A stretch of DNA of 64,000 nt from Xenoacremonium recifei (lineage: Eukaryota; Ascomycota; Sordariomycetes; Hypocreales; Nectriaceae): the NCBI GenBank assembly GCA_012184525.1, contig WOFQ01000032.1:248001-312000 (forward strand). The letters are read 5' to 3'. Below, piece by piece: positions 1 through 12,717 of the stretch. Under the pieces are notes generated by a model. That model saw only the letters and a program-made list of their open reading frames with translations. It did not search any database and was not told where the DNA came from. How positions within the stretch are numbered: the first letter of the stretch is position 1; each line of letters starts with the position of its first letter. Made by a program: the position numbers and the translations under genes.

Positions 1-567
1 ATGGTAGTGTCTCGCCAGGATTCACGTCCACAGATGCCGCTGCGAGGGCCGGGCAGAATGGGTCGTCGTAGTTCCCCCGCTGGATCCAATCGCAGTTGGT
101 GCACTTGATATCAAACAGCGAGCCATGCAGCGTACGCAGCTGTTCTGGCGGATGGCCCGCCCGCTGCGAGAGATCTATCACAACAATTAGCACCTAAATC
201 TCTTCCTCCCAACCTACAAAACCCAAGTCCTCTCCAGGGAGCACTTACTATCAACATTCTGCGTCAAGCACAAAAACTCCGGCCTCGCCCTCGCCAACGC
301 CGCCAACGCCCGATGCGCCGGATTCGGCTCGACCGTCAGCGCCATATGCCGCCGATACGCATAAAACAACCACACGAACCCCGGATCCGACGCAAAGGCA
401 CGCGGCGTGGCCAGCTGCGTGGCATCGTGGTTGCGCCACAGCCCGCCGGCGCCGCGGAAGGTCGGCAGCCCGGAGGCGGCGGAGAGTCCGGCCCCGCAGA
501 GCGCCATGATGCGGCGTGAGCTCCGGAGCGCGGCGTGGAAGGCGTCGGTGTCGTTGTGCGGCGCCAT
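1..567 (-). CDS. SIRT5-like NAD-dependent protein deacylase (sirtuin), 3' part beyond window
   Basis: Sirtuins remove acyl groups from lysine using NAD+. The first exon (567-249) carries the NAD-binding signature GAGLSAASGLPTFRG and then FYAYRR, whose Y-x-x-R spacing is the class III (SIRT5, desuccinylase/demalonylase) hallmark. It ends at TQNVD. An intron at 248-175 (donor GTAAGT, branch CTAAT, acceptor TAG) joins it to exon 2 (174-1), which reads NLSQRAGHP, then the catalytic-His region LHGSLFDIKC and the first zinc pair CTNC. The second zinc pair and the rest of the Rossmann fold lie outside the window. The start at 567 is the Met just before the conserved domain. In-frame Mets at 633 and 702 would add an Arg/Ser-rich leader resembling a mitochondrial presequence, so the true start may be upstream. 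Family assignment is firm; organelle and exact acyl specificity are inferred. Confidence 0.88.
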
Positions 568-969
568 GGGGTGGCCGGTGAAGGAGGTGGAAGTGGAAAA
601 TGGGTTCAAAAGAGTTCTTGAGAGGATGGGCATATGGTGAAGAGGAAGTCGTGGAATATGTAGGGGGAGGCTCCGGAGTTGGGAAGGCCGGACGAATGCC
701 ATCAGGCTGAAGCTGGCCCCATTCGGCGCTGTGCTGCCTGGCTTGAATGGGCCTCTGATTCGTCGCCTTGTTAGTCGGAGCGTTGCCTTTCGATAATTTG
801 ACTCTCCGCGGATGGAGGTGCAAGATGGTGACGGTAATGAATTGAGTTGATTGGGGAAGATTGGCTTACCGCCGTAGTGACCCCGCATCAGGTGGTTCAT
901 CGACAAGCCAACCGAAGACGTGACGTAAAAGGCTTGTGAGTGAGGGAGAGGAGCTACGGTAAATTTCAA

Positions 970-3900
970 CTGACGATACTGGATAAGGCGTCTCTGACAA
1001 GGCTTCGCGATTTATTCTAACTACTCGTAAATGTTCGTTCTGTTCTGTCCTTCTCCAACTTGACCCTTAGAACATCATAGAAGAGAACTTCTATTACACG
1101 ATTCTGACGGGTATTTAATTCTCCCATGCTCGTTTTGTGTAATAGTCGTGACCTGTTGGTTGTCTCTCTCACCCCATCCTCCAGTTTGGGTTTTCTATGA
1201 AGTGGGCAAACCTCCACGGCGAGTGACTCAAGCCCCCGTCGGCGCTTTACGCGGGATCGCCAAAGGGATGCTCCCCAGTATCCCGTGTCTGCTGCCGAAT
1301 TGGTCTGAGACTTGAGACTACAAACAAGCTTATTTCCAGCCGGCTGTGTTGAGAATATCTGTGGATAGAGTCCAGGTCTCCATGGCCACAAGCTACAAAT
1401 ACCAATTCAACCTCATATGTAGTAGGGGAATCCTAGGATCCCGTAGGATGCTCTAGGCTAATATAGCAAGTCATCTCGACGAGCACGAGGAAGACCTACC
1501 TTTAACATAGTTCACAGTTGGCTTAACCAAAGGCCCAAAATCAGATCCACGCTCCTAATATCCTAATCTCTTGGCTCAATTATAGTCGAGCAAGCAGAAA
1601 GCAGTCAGATTATCCACAGGACCAGGCCCGTGAACTGATCCCATTGACCAAAGTACCGCTGACTCAGCCTCATCAATCCCAAACGCAGGATGTCCTCCCC
1701 TGGACGATTCTCGGTGTCGACGAGAAAGGGATGCATGCAACCCGCTGGCAGGCAAGCAGGCAAAGACAACGGGATCACGATCTTCTGAGTAAACACACGT
1801 GTCCGACATCGTGGAGAAGCCGCACGACGATCTTGGCATCATGTTGTGGAACTGATGGATTCTCGAGTCAACGCGTGGATGGCCGTCACTCCCGCTGGCT
1901 CAGCATTCCAGGACCATAGCGACGGATTCCGTGTCCGAGCAACATAGCCAAAGTCTTCTCGCAAAGAATGGCCAAGGCTGGGCACGATCATTTGAGGCAT
2001 TCAAGCTTGTGGGCAAATCGGTTGGCCTTGTGATGAGCTCGTAGGATCGTCGACACCTAAAGCAACAGATACAGTGTCAAGAGGATTCAAAGTTTTAACG
2101 TTAATGTGGAACAGGTCCAGTCTTCCATAATAAACGGTGGACCAAGTCAGCAACAGATCGAATGTCCCTTTAGCAGTTGGGTTCGAAGGATGAGGCCCAA
2201 AGAAAAGGGATGAGAGGCCGATCACGTCGGTCGGACGCGGAGCGGCTGACAAAAGTCTCTCATGGCGAGACGCCCGTCATTTCCCAGGGCGAATGAGCGC
2301 CCAGAGCTTGGCAACAAGCTGGCACAGTGCCGAGGCGCGCCGCGGCTTGGCGGTTTGAAACGCATTGTCCTGCGTCACAGATTCACGGGCGGAAAAGGAC
2401 CGACGTGGTTGGAGGAGCTGATCCCTTTGTTTCCTGAAACTCGGTGTTAATGAGGCATCAATCGAATCTGATCGAATAGGGAGGCTGCTAAGAGGCCAAG
2501 TTTAAACAGCATCGGTCGATGGATGAGATCATGGAAGGCGGCTGGAAGCAAAGGATCGTCGAGGATGCGGACGCTCATGGCCGACAACCTGGTCAACCCT
2601 TCGAGGCCCTGAAAGCCTTGTTGAGAGCCACCAACAGATCTGGGCATTCCACCTTGTGTACGAGGCGACATGAGAAGAGCTGACACGCCCACTGAACCGA
2701 CACTGGGTGGTTATGGGGCATGTCTTGGCCATTATGCGAAAGTAGAGCCAAGCAAATGAGGAACCAGGATATCAGAGTCGAGAGTGCCAGCAAGTGAAAC
2801 ACGGCAATGAGAACTGCCAGCAGCTCAGAGCGGTGTGAGAAGTGCTTGCAGCTGTTGGATTTAGTGATCGCAGGAACACTGCCCGGAGGAAGGCCGGGAT
2901 CAATGCAAGTCAGCAGAGCAAGAGGCCTGCGACCAGATCTTGACGAAGCCCGGCAGACAGTTGGCAAATCCAGGGTCCAACCCCTCGATTTCCTGTCAGG
3001 GCCGTGATTCGCGGCGAGGGTTGCCGCCTGTGGCGAGCTGTGGCCTATCCGAAGCCTGGCAGCCGTCACCCATCACCACCGTTGCGGCGAATGGCACACC
3101 ACATCTGGTGGCGCGCAAAGCCTGGCCGTCAACGGTGCACCTGGCTAGGCTGGTCTGGGCCGTAGGGCGGAATAAAATTAGAAAGAGACCACTGGGCTAG
3201 CGGCGAGTCAGACGGACGGCCTGGACCGGCAGCTTGCAGCATCGCAGTGGTTGTCTCGTGAGGATGGTGCTCGAGTGTCTGCCGGCCGCAGATCCTTCTA
3301 ACCATGTTCTTTCGTTTGTAGGCCGGGGATGAAAGCTAGGAGGAATGCGAGAGAACCACCATGACGACCCGTAGCCTTGTAAGAAGCGTGCCGAGTGGGT
3401 AAAGTCATCATGAAGCGAGCTGTTGCTGGCTCGCCTCCAGAGCATTCCCACTCTCGCCTACCAAGAGCTCGGACACGAGCATCTGGAGGAACTTTGGGCC
3501 CAGAGGGTCAATCGGACTCGGCAAGGCCCGGAGAGATAGCCAACAGACAGCAGAGAAGAGAGACACAATTCATGCGATGCGATGCAATGCACTCGGTGCG
3601 CGGGCCAAAGAGCTCGATGCTCTGGACCACATCATCTCAGCACCGCCCCACGCGCGCCCAAAAGGTGTTCCCGCAGTTGCAGAAGAATACGATGTGAGTC
3701 TCTGTCCGCGATAAGGGAGGGTCACTTGGTCGGGCTGTCGCTTCTCTCCGGGCACATGACGTTTGTCTGCGCGTGCCGGATCTCCGTGCGGGATGACATC
3801 GCGCACTATCGACGGGAGAGCCGTGGTGTTTTTCTCGTGTTGCGTCCGTATCGTCGACATACGGTCTCGGCGTATGGGCGGCTCCACTGCTGGTACTCTA

Positions 3901-5390
3901 GACGGGCAAATACGAGGCGGCAAGCTTTGCTTGTTGTGATTATGATCCCAGATTGATTGTCGACGGTACGTTACTGTCGGCGCAGGCTGTTTCAGCGAAA
4001 GAGACGCCCTATAGCAGCATCCCGAGAGGGCTTAGTCGCGCAATTCCCTGGGCGGCCTGTCCTGTCAGTGGTCCTTCCTGCCATCCTGCAGCGCATGAAC
4101 GCCCCATTGGCTCCTTCCCAAGGCATTCCCAGCGAGCACAACAGGCAGGCAGGGCCTGATCAGGCGGTCTTCCCATTCCCCATCGGGCATCGGGATGGCG
4201 GGGCGGGGAGGCGCAGGGATGGAAAGCTCTGGAGACGGGACTCATGCTATCGCATCGCGACGGTCGGCACGTTTGCACCGAGCGACCCCTATTCTTGCAC
4301 CAGCCTGCCCCAGAAAACTCGCTGAGGCCAGCGACCGTCTGCTCCGCCCACTGGAGGAAGAACCTTTTATGTAAGGCTGTTTTAACCTTTTTTCTCTGCT
4401 GATGATCCAATGTGATGGGGAAGCCGTTGTGCGGAACCACCTCGTAATGGAAGAACGGGCCTGAGAAGCAGCCCGAAGAGGCCACCCGCGCCGCCACAAA
4501 CGGGCACGAACAGCGATCATCAGGGCCGTTTGTCGCTGATGGAGGGCTGCCTGTCACTGCTGTATTACTGTTGCACAGCTCTAGCTAGCTCTCCCACCAG
4601 ATGGATGGCAAGATGGCAGGTGGCACCAGAGCGCCTCGATCCGGCAGGGACCAGCAGGGGCATCTCGCATTTCGTCATGGCGAGGGGCAATACGATTGAT
4701 TTTCGCTTGTTGTCCATCATCATCGTCGTCGCCGCGATCTAGAGCGTCACGGGAACGCGAGTCTGTCCGTTCAGCGAATACGGCCGCCTGTGCCTATCTG
4801 TCTAGCACCGGGCTGGGCTGCAATGCAAGTCGGTACAGTGCACATACGAGACGGAAGGGCTGGACTGACACACAGCAGCGTCAACAGATCCCGTCTTCCA
4901 GCTGCACCTCGGATTCGCCGCGACAAACAGAAACTGCACTGTCAGATGCCGCCCGCCTCTTTTCAGCAGCTTCCCGCCAGCTGCCTGCTGACTCCCGCTG
5001 GAATTGTCTCGCCCATCATCGAGCGCCGCGGTTGGCTCGGCGCCGGCTGGCCGTGTCTCGCCTGGCCCTGTCCCGATGCGCCCAGCGACCGCTCACTGGA
5101 TCGTCCCAAGCCTCTAGCAGCAGCCCCAAGACTCGAGGGGTCCCTCCGTCATCTCGCCCCCTGACCCCTGTCACCCCTGATTAGCTTGGCTCAGTCCCAG
5201 TCCCAGTCAGTTCCTTAGCTCGCGCCGGCGTCCAGATGCCCCAAAGGAAGGCAGGCAGGGGTCGTGCTGAGTCTGAGCCTCGTGGGTCGAGATGAGCCCG
5301 TCTTAGCTCGTTGCCCTGGATGCAATAAAACAGGAAGCCCATCCTGTCTCTCCCCCAGCCTAGGCCTCTCCTCCGTTCCATCTCGACGTC
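970..5390. other. gene-free stretch upstream of the Crh gene
   Basis: I see no ORF with recognisable protein character on either strand. The open frames here (for example minus 4009-4557 and plus 3582-3956) are Arg/Ser/Pro-rich, overlap each other on both strands and have no flanking splice pattern. The part from about 5150 onward becomes pyrimidine-rich and is probably the promoter of the gene at 5607. Confidence 0.5.
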
Positions 5391-5524
5391 TATAATACCT
5401 TTGCGTTCCTCAGAGGCTCCTTCGCCGCCTGTTTCTTTTTTCGTTCGATTTCCAGTCTCTCGCTAAACAGACATCCAAGTCCATTCGTTTGTGGCTTTCG
5501 TTCGCGGCTTCGTCCTTATATATA
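5391..5524 (+). promoter_or_regulatory. candidate core promoter of the Crh gene
   Basis: A TATAAT box lies at 5391-5396. It is followed by a CT-rich tract and a TATATATA at 5517-5524, 83 bp before the ATG at 5607. Either could direct initiation; the first leaves a leader of more usual length. Confidence 0.4.
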
Positions 5525-5606
5525 CACGCCTTTTTTGCAGACCTCGCCGCCAGACCACAACTACAGAAACACCAGTCGGAATATCTTCAGTTCTTCCTCA
5601 GCAACA

Positions 5607-6836
5607 ATGTTCAACAAGGCTACCACCTACGCCGCCCTGGCCGTTGCCGCCTCGGGCATGGTCTCTGCCCAGACCTACACCTCGTGCAACCCCCTCGACA
5701 AGAGTACGTTTGACTGAAGTAATTGGGATACCCCGACACTGACATGCCGTACAGCCTGCCCTGCTGACCCGGCTTTTGGCGACCCTGACACCTGCGACTT
5801 CACCAAGGGTGCTTGCAGCGCCTTCACGCTGGCTGACGGCACCACGCTCTCCTACAACAGCAAAGGCGCTGTTTTCTCCATTGAGACCGAGACCAACGCT
5901 CCCACCATCACCACGGACAAGTACATCTTCTTCGGCCGCATCGACGTGACCGTCCAGGCCGCCCCCGGTGACGGCATCGTCACCTCGGCTGTGCTCCAGT
6001 CCGATGACCTCGACGAGATCGACTGGGAGTGGGTTGGCGGCGACAACGCCCAGGCCCAGTCCAACTACTTCAGCAAGGGCAACACCTCAACCTACGACCG
6101 AGGCGCCTACCACCCCGTCGACAGCCCCCTGACCTCCTTCCACACCTACTCGGTCGAGTGGACTTCCTCCCAGGTCCAGTGGATCATCGACGACAACGTT
6201 GTCCGCACCCTGACTGCCGCCAGCACCGACGGCCAGTTCCCCCAGACCCCTATGCAGGTCAAGCTGGGCACCTGGTGCGCCGGTGGCAAGGACAGCGCCG
6301 AGGGCACCCGAGAGTGGGCTGGTGGCTACACCGACTTCAGCCAGGCTCCTTTCCTTGCCTACTACCAGAAGCTCGTCATCACCGACTACGCCGGCCAGGA
6401 CTCTGCTGGTGACTACGGCTCTGTGACCGAGTACGTCTACGGCGACCACAGCGGTACCTGGGAGTCGATTGAGGTCAAGAAGGGCGACAAGTCCGACACC
6501 ACCAGCTCTGCCTCCGCCTCTGCCACCGCTACGTCCACCAAGAAGACTTCCACCAAGACCAGCTCCGCTGCTTCCAAGACCGAGGCTAGCGAGACTAAGA
6601 CCGTTTCTTCCAAGGAGACCAAGACTGCTGCCACCACCCTGACCACCGCTGCCGCTACCACCGGCTCCGGCTCCAGCAAGACTTCTGGTTCTGACAGCTC
6701 TGCCGCTGCTACCACCGCGGCCGCCGGCACCTCCGCTTCCGCCTCGCCCACCACCGTTGCCGACAGCGGTGCCTCGCGCATGGTCGGCGGTATCACCTTC
6801 GGTGCTGCCGTCGCTCTCCTGGCCCAGCTTCTCTAA
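5607..6836 (+). CDS. Crh-type GPI-anchored GH16 chitin-glucan transglycosylase
   Basis: Two exons, 5607-5703 and 5755-6836 (intron 51 bp, donor GTACGT, acceptor ACAG), give 392 aa. Residues 1-21 are a signal peptide ending at VSA before QTYTSC. The GH16 domain contains DEIDWEWVGG, with the catalytic E-x-D-x-E at residues about 120-124. This is the Crh/Utr2 form of the motif rather than the plain lichenase form. The domain is followed by a long Ser/Thr/Ala/Lys-rich stalk (roughly residues 240-370) and a hydrophobic tail, FGAAVALLAQLL, that fits a GPI-attachment signal. Crh enzymes link chitin to beta-1,6- or beta-1,3-glucan at the cell wall; Aspergillus fumigatus Crf1 (Asp f 9) is the same family. 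Acceptor specificity cannot be read from sequence. The gene stands alone, with long gene-free flanks on both sides. Confidence 0.93.
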
Positions 6837-8219
6837 GTCCCCTTCCCTTCTCGTTGTACAATTACGTTTTGTCTTTTCTGGGTCACGAAGCATGTAGAAT
6901 GAGCAAGCACGAACCTGTGGGCGGGCAGCTACGCGCAGAGAGCAGAACATCTAATTCATATACCACATTTATCTTCCTTCGAATACTCTCCCGTCTCGAA
7001 AGAGAAGACACAGGACAAAAAAAGACGCACAAAATATAAAGATCAAAAAAGGGTTTCTGGCAAATTCCACGCGCACAGTTGTTGAAAAATACCACCGTTT
7101 GTAATGGAGCTGCTTCTGCCGCCAGCCAGCCCTGTCCACGGCTCATCCCGAGTTGACTCAGACTTTCACAGTTTATCGCCGTTTCAGCACGACGCGAGGG
7201 GTAAGCTGCGAGGGTCAGGGGAAGTCGGGGTGGGACGATTCGCGACGGGCCTTGGGGTCAGCATGGGAGGCGAGTTAATGGGGAAGAGACGGTGCGATCT
7301 ACGGGCATTGGATGAATAGGTATCATTATGGAAGCGATTGATTACGTGGTGGATAGATCTTTGCGACAGCTATCTCGTAGCTACTGAAATATATGCGTGT
7401 CTCGACTTCAAACCCTATGTCCTCAACCCTGAATGACACTTCACCTCACAGAAAAGAACTTTGAACGCGCCTGAAACAGTGCGCAAGGTGAAACTAGGCG
7501 GCGAGAGAAATAAGCAGGTCGTATTTGTGCTTATTACAAGCTCACCAATAACCTTGCGGATTAGGTTGCGCCGACCCCTGGACCTCATCTCGTTTGACGC
7601 CAGCTGGGATGCGAGTTTCATCTCCGCCGGCGCCGGGGTCTGGAAGCGGAGGCGGCTAGACGATGCCGGGAGCCGACGGAGAAAAAGGCGGCGGGGAGGA
7701 ATGATGTGATGTCATGAGGGGAGTTGTCTTGGTGTTGTTGATTGAACAAACACTCGTGATTTATTTGTGGTCGTTCAGAGAGACAAGATGTGCTTGCGTG
7801 ACTTGAAGGCTGTCGTCAAAAGGGGTTTAACGTCAGGTACGCGATCGTTGGGCTGGGTGATCTAGCGCTGATCGCAATGGATTCCTAACTTGGCCACCAC
7901 TCCTGGGGCCAGCGGGCTTGACGTGCAGGGGAGAGGATCCACGTGGGAAAACTTGGGGAGCCATTGGGCTGGCTTGCTTGTTATACAGAGTACAAGCACA
8001 ACTCCGAAGTTTGTGTCGTGCGTGATGCTTTTGTTTGAAGAGTGAGGCGAGATTTCGGGTAGAGGCAGACGGACGGGAGGGATGTCGTGGAGTGGCGATT
8101 CAACGCAACTTGCATGCTGCTGTGCATCGGACAAAAACTTGATTTCTTTCGGGATCTGGCTTGGCGACTGGAAATGTTGCCGAGAGAGGAGGTAGAAGCA
8201 AACATGGGAAGAGTCTGCG
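6837..8219. other. gene-free 3' flank of the Crh gene
   Basis: No supported gene. The first few hundred bases are the probable 3' UTR and terminator region. Small frames such as 7104-7319 and 7461-7709 are short and compositionally random. Confidence 0.5.
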
Positions 8220-8225
8220 GATGGG

Positions 8226-8655
8226 TATATAACTGACCTCTACCCTCGACCTTGCCCTCTTCCTTTTTTTTCTTCATCTGCAGAGCACTTCTGCCTTGTC
8301 TCTATATATCTTCATTTCGTCATCGACTTGAACCAGTATACTGCCTAGTTGGGAATTCTCACTTCTATATACCTTTGTGGCTGAGGCGAAGCATCGACTG
8401 AAGCCGCGGCTTTGTCGGCGGTCGTTTCTGCTACTCGTCCTTTACCAGCAGCATAGCAAGCATACTGGCCCCGTTCGTGCTGTGCTGTCAGCAATTCACC
8501 ACTTGGTCACCGGAGAGGACGACCCAGTAAGTTTCTCCTTCTCAGACTATCCCTCCAGCCCCGACCTTAGCTATCCCATGCGTTGATACATCTCAACTAA
8601 CTTACCGGCAGGCGTCACTTGGTCCTCACTTGTCTCCTCCATTCACTGCCGAGAT
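8226..8655 (+). promoter_or_regulatory. orphan promoter and spliced leader without an obvious gene
   Basis: TATATAA at 8226-8232 is followed by a pyrimidine tract (8250-8275). Farther on is a well-formed intron, 8527-8611: donor GTAAGT, branch AACTAAC, acceptor GGCAG. This is how many leaders of fungal regulatory genes look. Downstream there is only a 44-codon frame (8656-8790) starting ATGGCGG, with no recognisable product. It may be a non-coding transcript, or the 5' end of a gene whose body has been lost. Confidence 0.35.
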
Positions 8656-8790
8656 ATGGCGGTTGTTGTTATCTTTGTAAGACTGCCCGCAACAGGAAAG
8701 GCAAACAGCAACAGGAGGCGCTGCGGGGGAGCATGGAAGCGTTTCGCAGATGCATTGATCCCCAACTTCGACGAGCGTAAAGTGACTTGA

Positions 8791-10984
8791 CGATACCTGT
8801 GTGAAGGATGATTTTCACAATCCCCACATATGCTGTCTGGTGCCTTGCCATGTGGCGCTTATATATACACATGGGTTTCGACCGCATATGCGACAAATCA
8901 TGAGCGCCAATAACCCCCTCCGCCCAGCACACCGAACACAGATGCTTCGGTTTTTCAAGCATACTTGCTTTTTTTTGCCAAAGGACAAGACAGCATGGCC
9001 TTGCCTCCTGCAGGCCCGCCATCGGATCTGGTGCTACATTTTCCGAACACACTACCGCTTTGCAAGCTTCACGTCTTGAGCATGCTCGCAATTCTAAGCT
9101 GGGTAAGAGGCGCCCGGGAGAACACTGCGGCTTCGATTTTCAGAAGAAATTTTTGGAAATGATGCAGCAGGAACGACTGATGGGAGGGCTTGCTGGCGGC
9201 GCGGCTGACGACCCGACGCTCCTATGCCTTACTCAATGCACACATCACGGACGACAGCTGGCATAAATTCGAAGTCATCGGCCATGAATCATTCTAATGC
9301 GATTTCAACCTCAGTGAGATCGTGGGTCTGCACCCCGATTCCGTCGTTGCTGCCCAGTATTCAGGTCCATTATCTTCGGATTAGTGAGAGGCAATGCTTC
9401 AAACTCAACTCAGAGTATCCCAGCGAGCAATGGCGGCGGATCTTTGATATGCCACCACGCTTGACTGGAAGGTCCTATGTAGCGCTAAGAGACACGTTGA
9501 AATGCCTCCCGACCATGGCTTCGGACATCCCGATAGGTAATTCCCCGTCGCGACCTCGCTGCCGAGAAGCAAGTTGGAAGAACGTCGGCAGCTCAGAAAC
9601 TTCTGGTTGGCATCGTGACTACGTGCTCATCGGACTGTGCGTCGTTCTCATCGTGAGGATTGCAGCTGTCTACGCCGAGTCGAAGGAACCTTCGAACGAC
9701 TCTGGGCTCCTTCGGATCATCTAATTAGCTTTTGCCGGGTCGGGCCCGTCTGAGCGAGGACAACGGAACACTCAAATTCCGGACTCTGGTCTCATTATCA
9801 TGCCAGATCGGAAATGATGCTCAACTATATTGGCATGTGTTGGGAAGCTACTGGCGCTCTCTTGGGTCGTATGGCACGTCTTTCTTTGACTTGTCCTAGT
9901 CTCGTACAGCTGACGAAATGTCGCTTGGTGCACGAATCGATTGGATTCTGTTCGCTCTGCTACGCCTTTATTGGTTTCGAATTTATCTTGAATCATCTAT
10001 ACACGGAAAGTTTTTGGCCAAAACTCTTCTGGAACCGTTTCGTTGAGGTGATTTGAGAGGAAGGTTGCGGGAAGACGTATTGTTGGCTCCTGTCTGTCGC
10101 CCTTCTCTCAATCCGTGCCCGACATTCAGCAAAGCACTATCAGAGGGTTTACCCGAAGCCAGTGACCACCACCGTACTCTTCTGGCGACTCTTGCTCTAT
10201 ATCAGCAGTTCCCAGCACGCTTACTGGAGACATCTGCAGCCTTCGCAGACATACCTGCGGCAGTCAGTACGTTCACCATTTGACTCCGGCTGCTTGCGAT
10301 ATTGAGAACGCATCTACTGTCATTCTTTGACGCATGCGAGGCCGCAGCGTCGGTCGTGTCTTTGTGTGTGTGTGTGATGTACCTCGGAGGGTCCAAAGTA
10401 CTATTATACACTCCTCAAGACTTTTGAGGCCCGACCTATGTGAGACTTGTCATGCTCCCCCTTGTCTCTACCAATCGACCGAGTCCTCTGGGAGCACCTA
10501 AGACTACGGGAGCGGGAATGTTCTTGTCTGGCTTGGGGGGGCCACAGACATCAGTCTCGACCATGAAAAGTCACACTGCAATGAGACAAGCGACCCTATA
10601 TATATTCTACTTCAGCATCTCTTCCTTGTGTTGCGTTGTGAAACGACACTCAGGAACGGACAGAATTTATGCTGACCGAAGAGTGCTGGTATTTTGCGAC
10701 GATATCGCTTCTAATCTTCTGTGCAATACATTTAGAAAGCTGAATGTGAAGTTGGATCATTTCGCTGACCTCGTCTCACTGGCTTCCGAGGGAATATAAT
10801 TATTAAATTATTATATCACTTCTGTTGCTTATGGACCTTCGACTATCCTGGGCTTTGAACTTACTACCCCTGATCTTCGTCTTTCTTGGCCGGTGGTCAA
10901 GCTAGACCTAGGCAACAAATTGGCGAATAAAGATAGCCTCAAGAAGCACAAGAGGGATTCTCATCCGAATCCAGGACCCCATTC
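8791..10984. other. gene-free stretch
   Basis: No recognisable gene. The frames at 9224-9724 (166 aa) and 10440-10799 (119 aa) have no known motif and no splice context. A (GT)7-like microsatellite sits at about 10363-10377. Confidence 0.45.
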
Positions 10985-11137
10985 AAGTGCGACTTTGTGG
11001 CAAGAGACTCAACTCGAAGGAGAAGCTCCGAATGCACCTTAGCCGACATCAACTTTGCGATACGCACAAGAGATGAAGTATAATTTCCGGGAGAAGTGCG
11101 ACTTTGTGGCAAGAGACTCAAATGAAAGGAGAAGCTC
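10985..11137 (+). repeat. 44-bp direct repeat, two copies 109 bp apart
   Basis: Copies at 10985-11028 and 11094-11137 share the core TGCGACTTTGTGGCAAGAGA and the trailing GGAGAAGCTC. They differ only at a few positions near the middle. The element is not part of any intact gene. Confidence 0.75.
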
Positions 11138-11290
11138 AGGGTCCATCGCAAAGACGTTCACTTAATCTTGTGGGCGCGGGATCACATCGACGGAGTATGC
11201 GCCGATGTAACCCACTATCTCACGTCAAGACGGCATATATAACATCAAGTACTAAGAAGAGCCTACCGAAGGAGGTATCCCAGGGGTTGC

Positions 11291-12717
11291 ATGATCAAGA
11301 AGCTCGCCCACCAAGCTTCCAAGCAAGACTTCAAAAGTCTGTGCTGGCAGGACATTGACGATGCGGAAGCTTACTTGCGCAAGAACGGGTGCCGGGATTG
11401 GTGGACGGGCGACGGCGAGAGCTCATGGTAAACCTCCAACTTGAGGACGATGGTGGTGAGCGCCTGACAAGGTACTTGCCCAAAGAGGCAGGCCCACCAT
11501 TATTGAGTCACTGTTTGAGAGATGGCACTGAACGGAGCAGAAGCAAGCCTACGCATCTGAGCCTGCCAACACTGTCAAAGCAACCAAGGGTAGCCCCCCT
11601 CGTAGATTTGGAGACTTTGGGCGTTCATCTTGCTAAAGCTCGACAGTCCACAGTCATTCAAGAGTACATGACAAAGCACGACTATGACGAGGAAACAATG
11701 GCAAAGATGCTTAAGACATCTTTGGTCTACCTGAACTCCCTCCAGCCAAAGCAAAAGAGTGGACTTGATGAAATTCTCAACTACGAAGCAAAAGTCCTTC
11801 AAATGCAACTATCTAGAATCCGACGAACGGACTCAGCTTATATAGAAGTCCCATGGACAGGGAGATGCGACACCTCCTACAGGCATGGGACGAGGACGAT
11901 GGCCCTCGCACAATGGAGGCAGACAGCCACACCAGGTGCAGCTCTGTGGTGCTCGACATGGCGGCCTGTTTCAACCGACAAGTGGAACGAGCCTACGACG
12001 AGATGTGCCCCGAATCGTCGATGAGCATGTATGCGAGATCCATGGAAGTGGCAGTGTCTGCTGGCGTGCTTGCTACGCGCCCCTGAATGCTTCTCGGGGC
12101 CATTTTCACTTGATGAAACCCATCCTCTGGACCTGTTATGTCACGAAAGGGGTTTAAAGCAGAACTTCGACAGAACCTTACTGTCGGATACACTTTGATA
12201 AGCCTCGGCCCAAGCAAAAGCAAGGCTAGACTATTGCCCAGTGCCATTCTGCATGCAGCAAGTAGGTCAGGTGGCAATGACATATAGCCGCTTAGTGGAA
12301 CACATTGCCTGGCACGAGGAGAACGGGCATCTACGAGATGTCAGAATACCCCCCGAGACGTCTTGTACGCAACGCGTCTCTCAATACAAAGCGCCTTGAA
12401 CAGGAAACGAACCGTAAGTGCGAAGAATGGGTAGAGACCTCATGGCAGTCTCCAAATCTTATGAATTCGACAACACCGACTGCCGGCATCGACGAATGGT
12501 GCGTCATTCAAGGGGTCTGTGGGAAGCAGACGTCGTGATTGCCGACCTGGTGCGATCGACTGACGGCCCGTCACGATTCGTTGATGATTGACGTCGCATG
12601 GAGGTACTGGCCACTCGCGCCCGTCTACTCTTCGTCATTGGATCAGACAAATGCTCTAAGACTAATCCCAACATCCGAGCCTTGAAGTCATACCTACAGG
12701 AGAGAGACGCGGTGTAA
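11291..12717 (+). pseudogene. decayed coding region ending in a superfamily 1 helicase relic
   Basis: Protein-like patches in shifting frames run along the plus strand. The first, 11291-11431 (46 aa), reads KKLAHQASKQDF and then DDAEAYLRKNGC. A second frame (about 11580-11830) contains MAKMLKTSLVYLNSLQ. The last patch, 12511-12717, reads EADVVIADLVR, SRFVDD, stop TGA (12589-12591), RRMEVLATRARLLFVIG. That order matches motifs V and VI of Upf1/Sen1-like SF1 helicases (AAA_12 C-terminal domain), where a QG-x-E-x-DVV block precedes the TRAR block. The upstream patches are not recognised and may belong to the same lost gene. Frameshifts and stops rule out a working product. No terminal repeats were seen, so whether it was a host gene or a helicase-carrying element is open. 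Confidence 0.55.

Noticed and set aside
568..969. N-terminal extension of the sirtuin frame
   Set aside because: Low-complexity sequence unlike any sirtuin; only the part from 702 or 633 could be a presequence.
4009..4557. 182-aa minus-strand open frame
   Set aside because: Arg/Ser/Pro/Cys-rich, no motif, overlaps other frames on both strands, no splice context.
6087..6950. 287-aa minus-strand frame, Gly-rich
   Set aside because: Antisense shadow of the Crh Ser/Thr-rich stalk; the plus strand is clearly coding.
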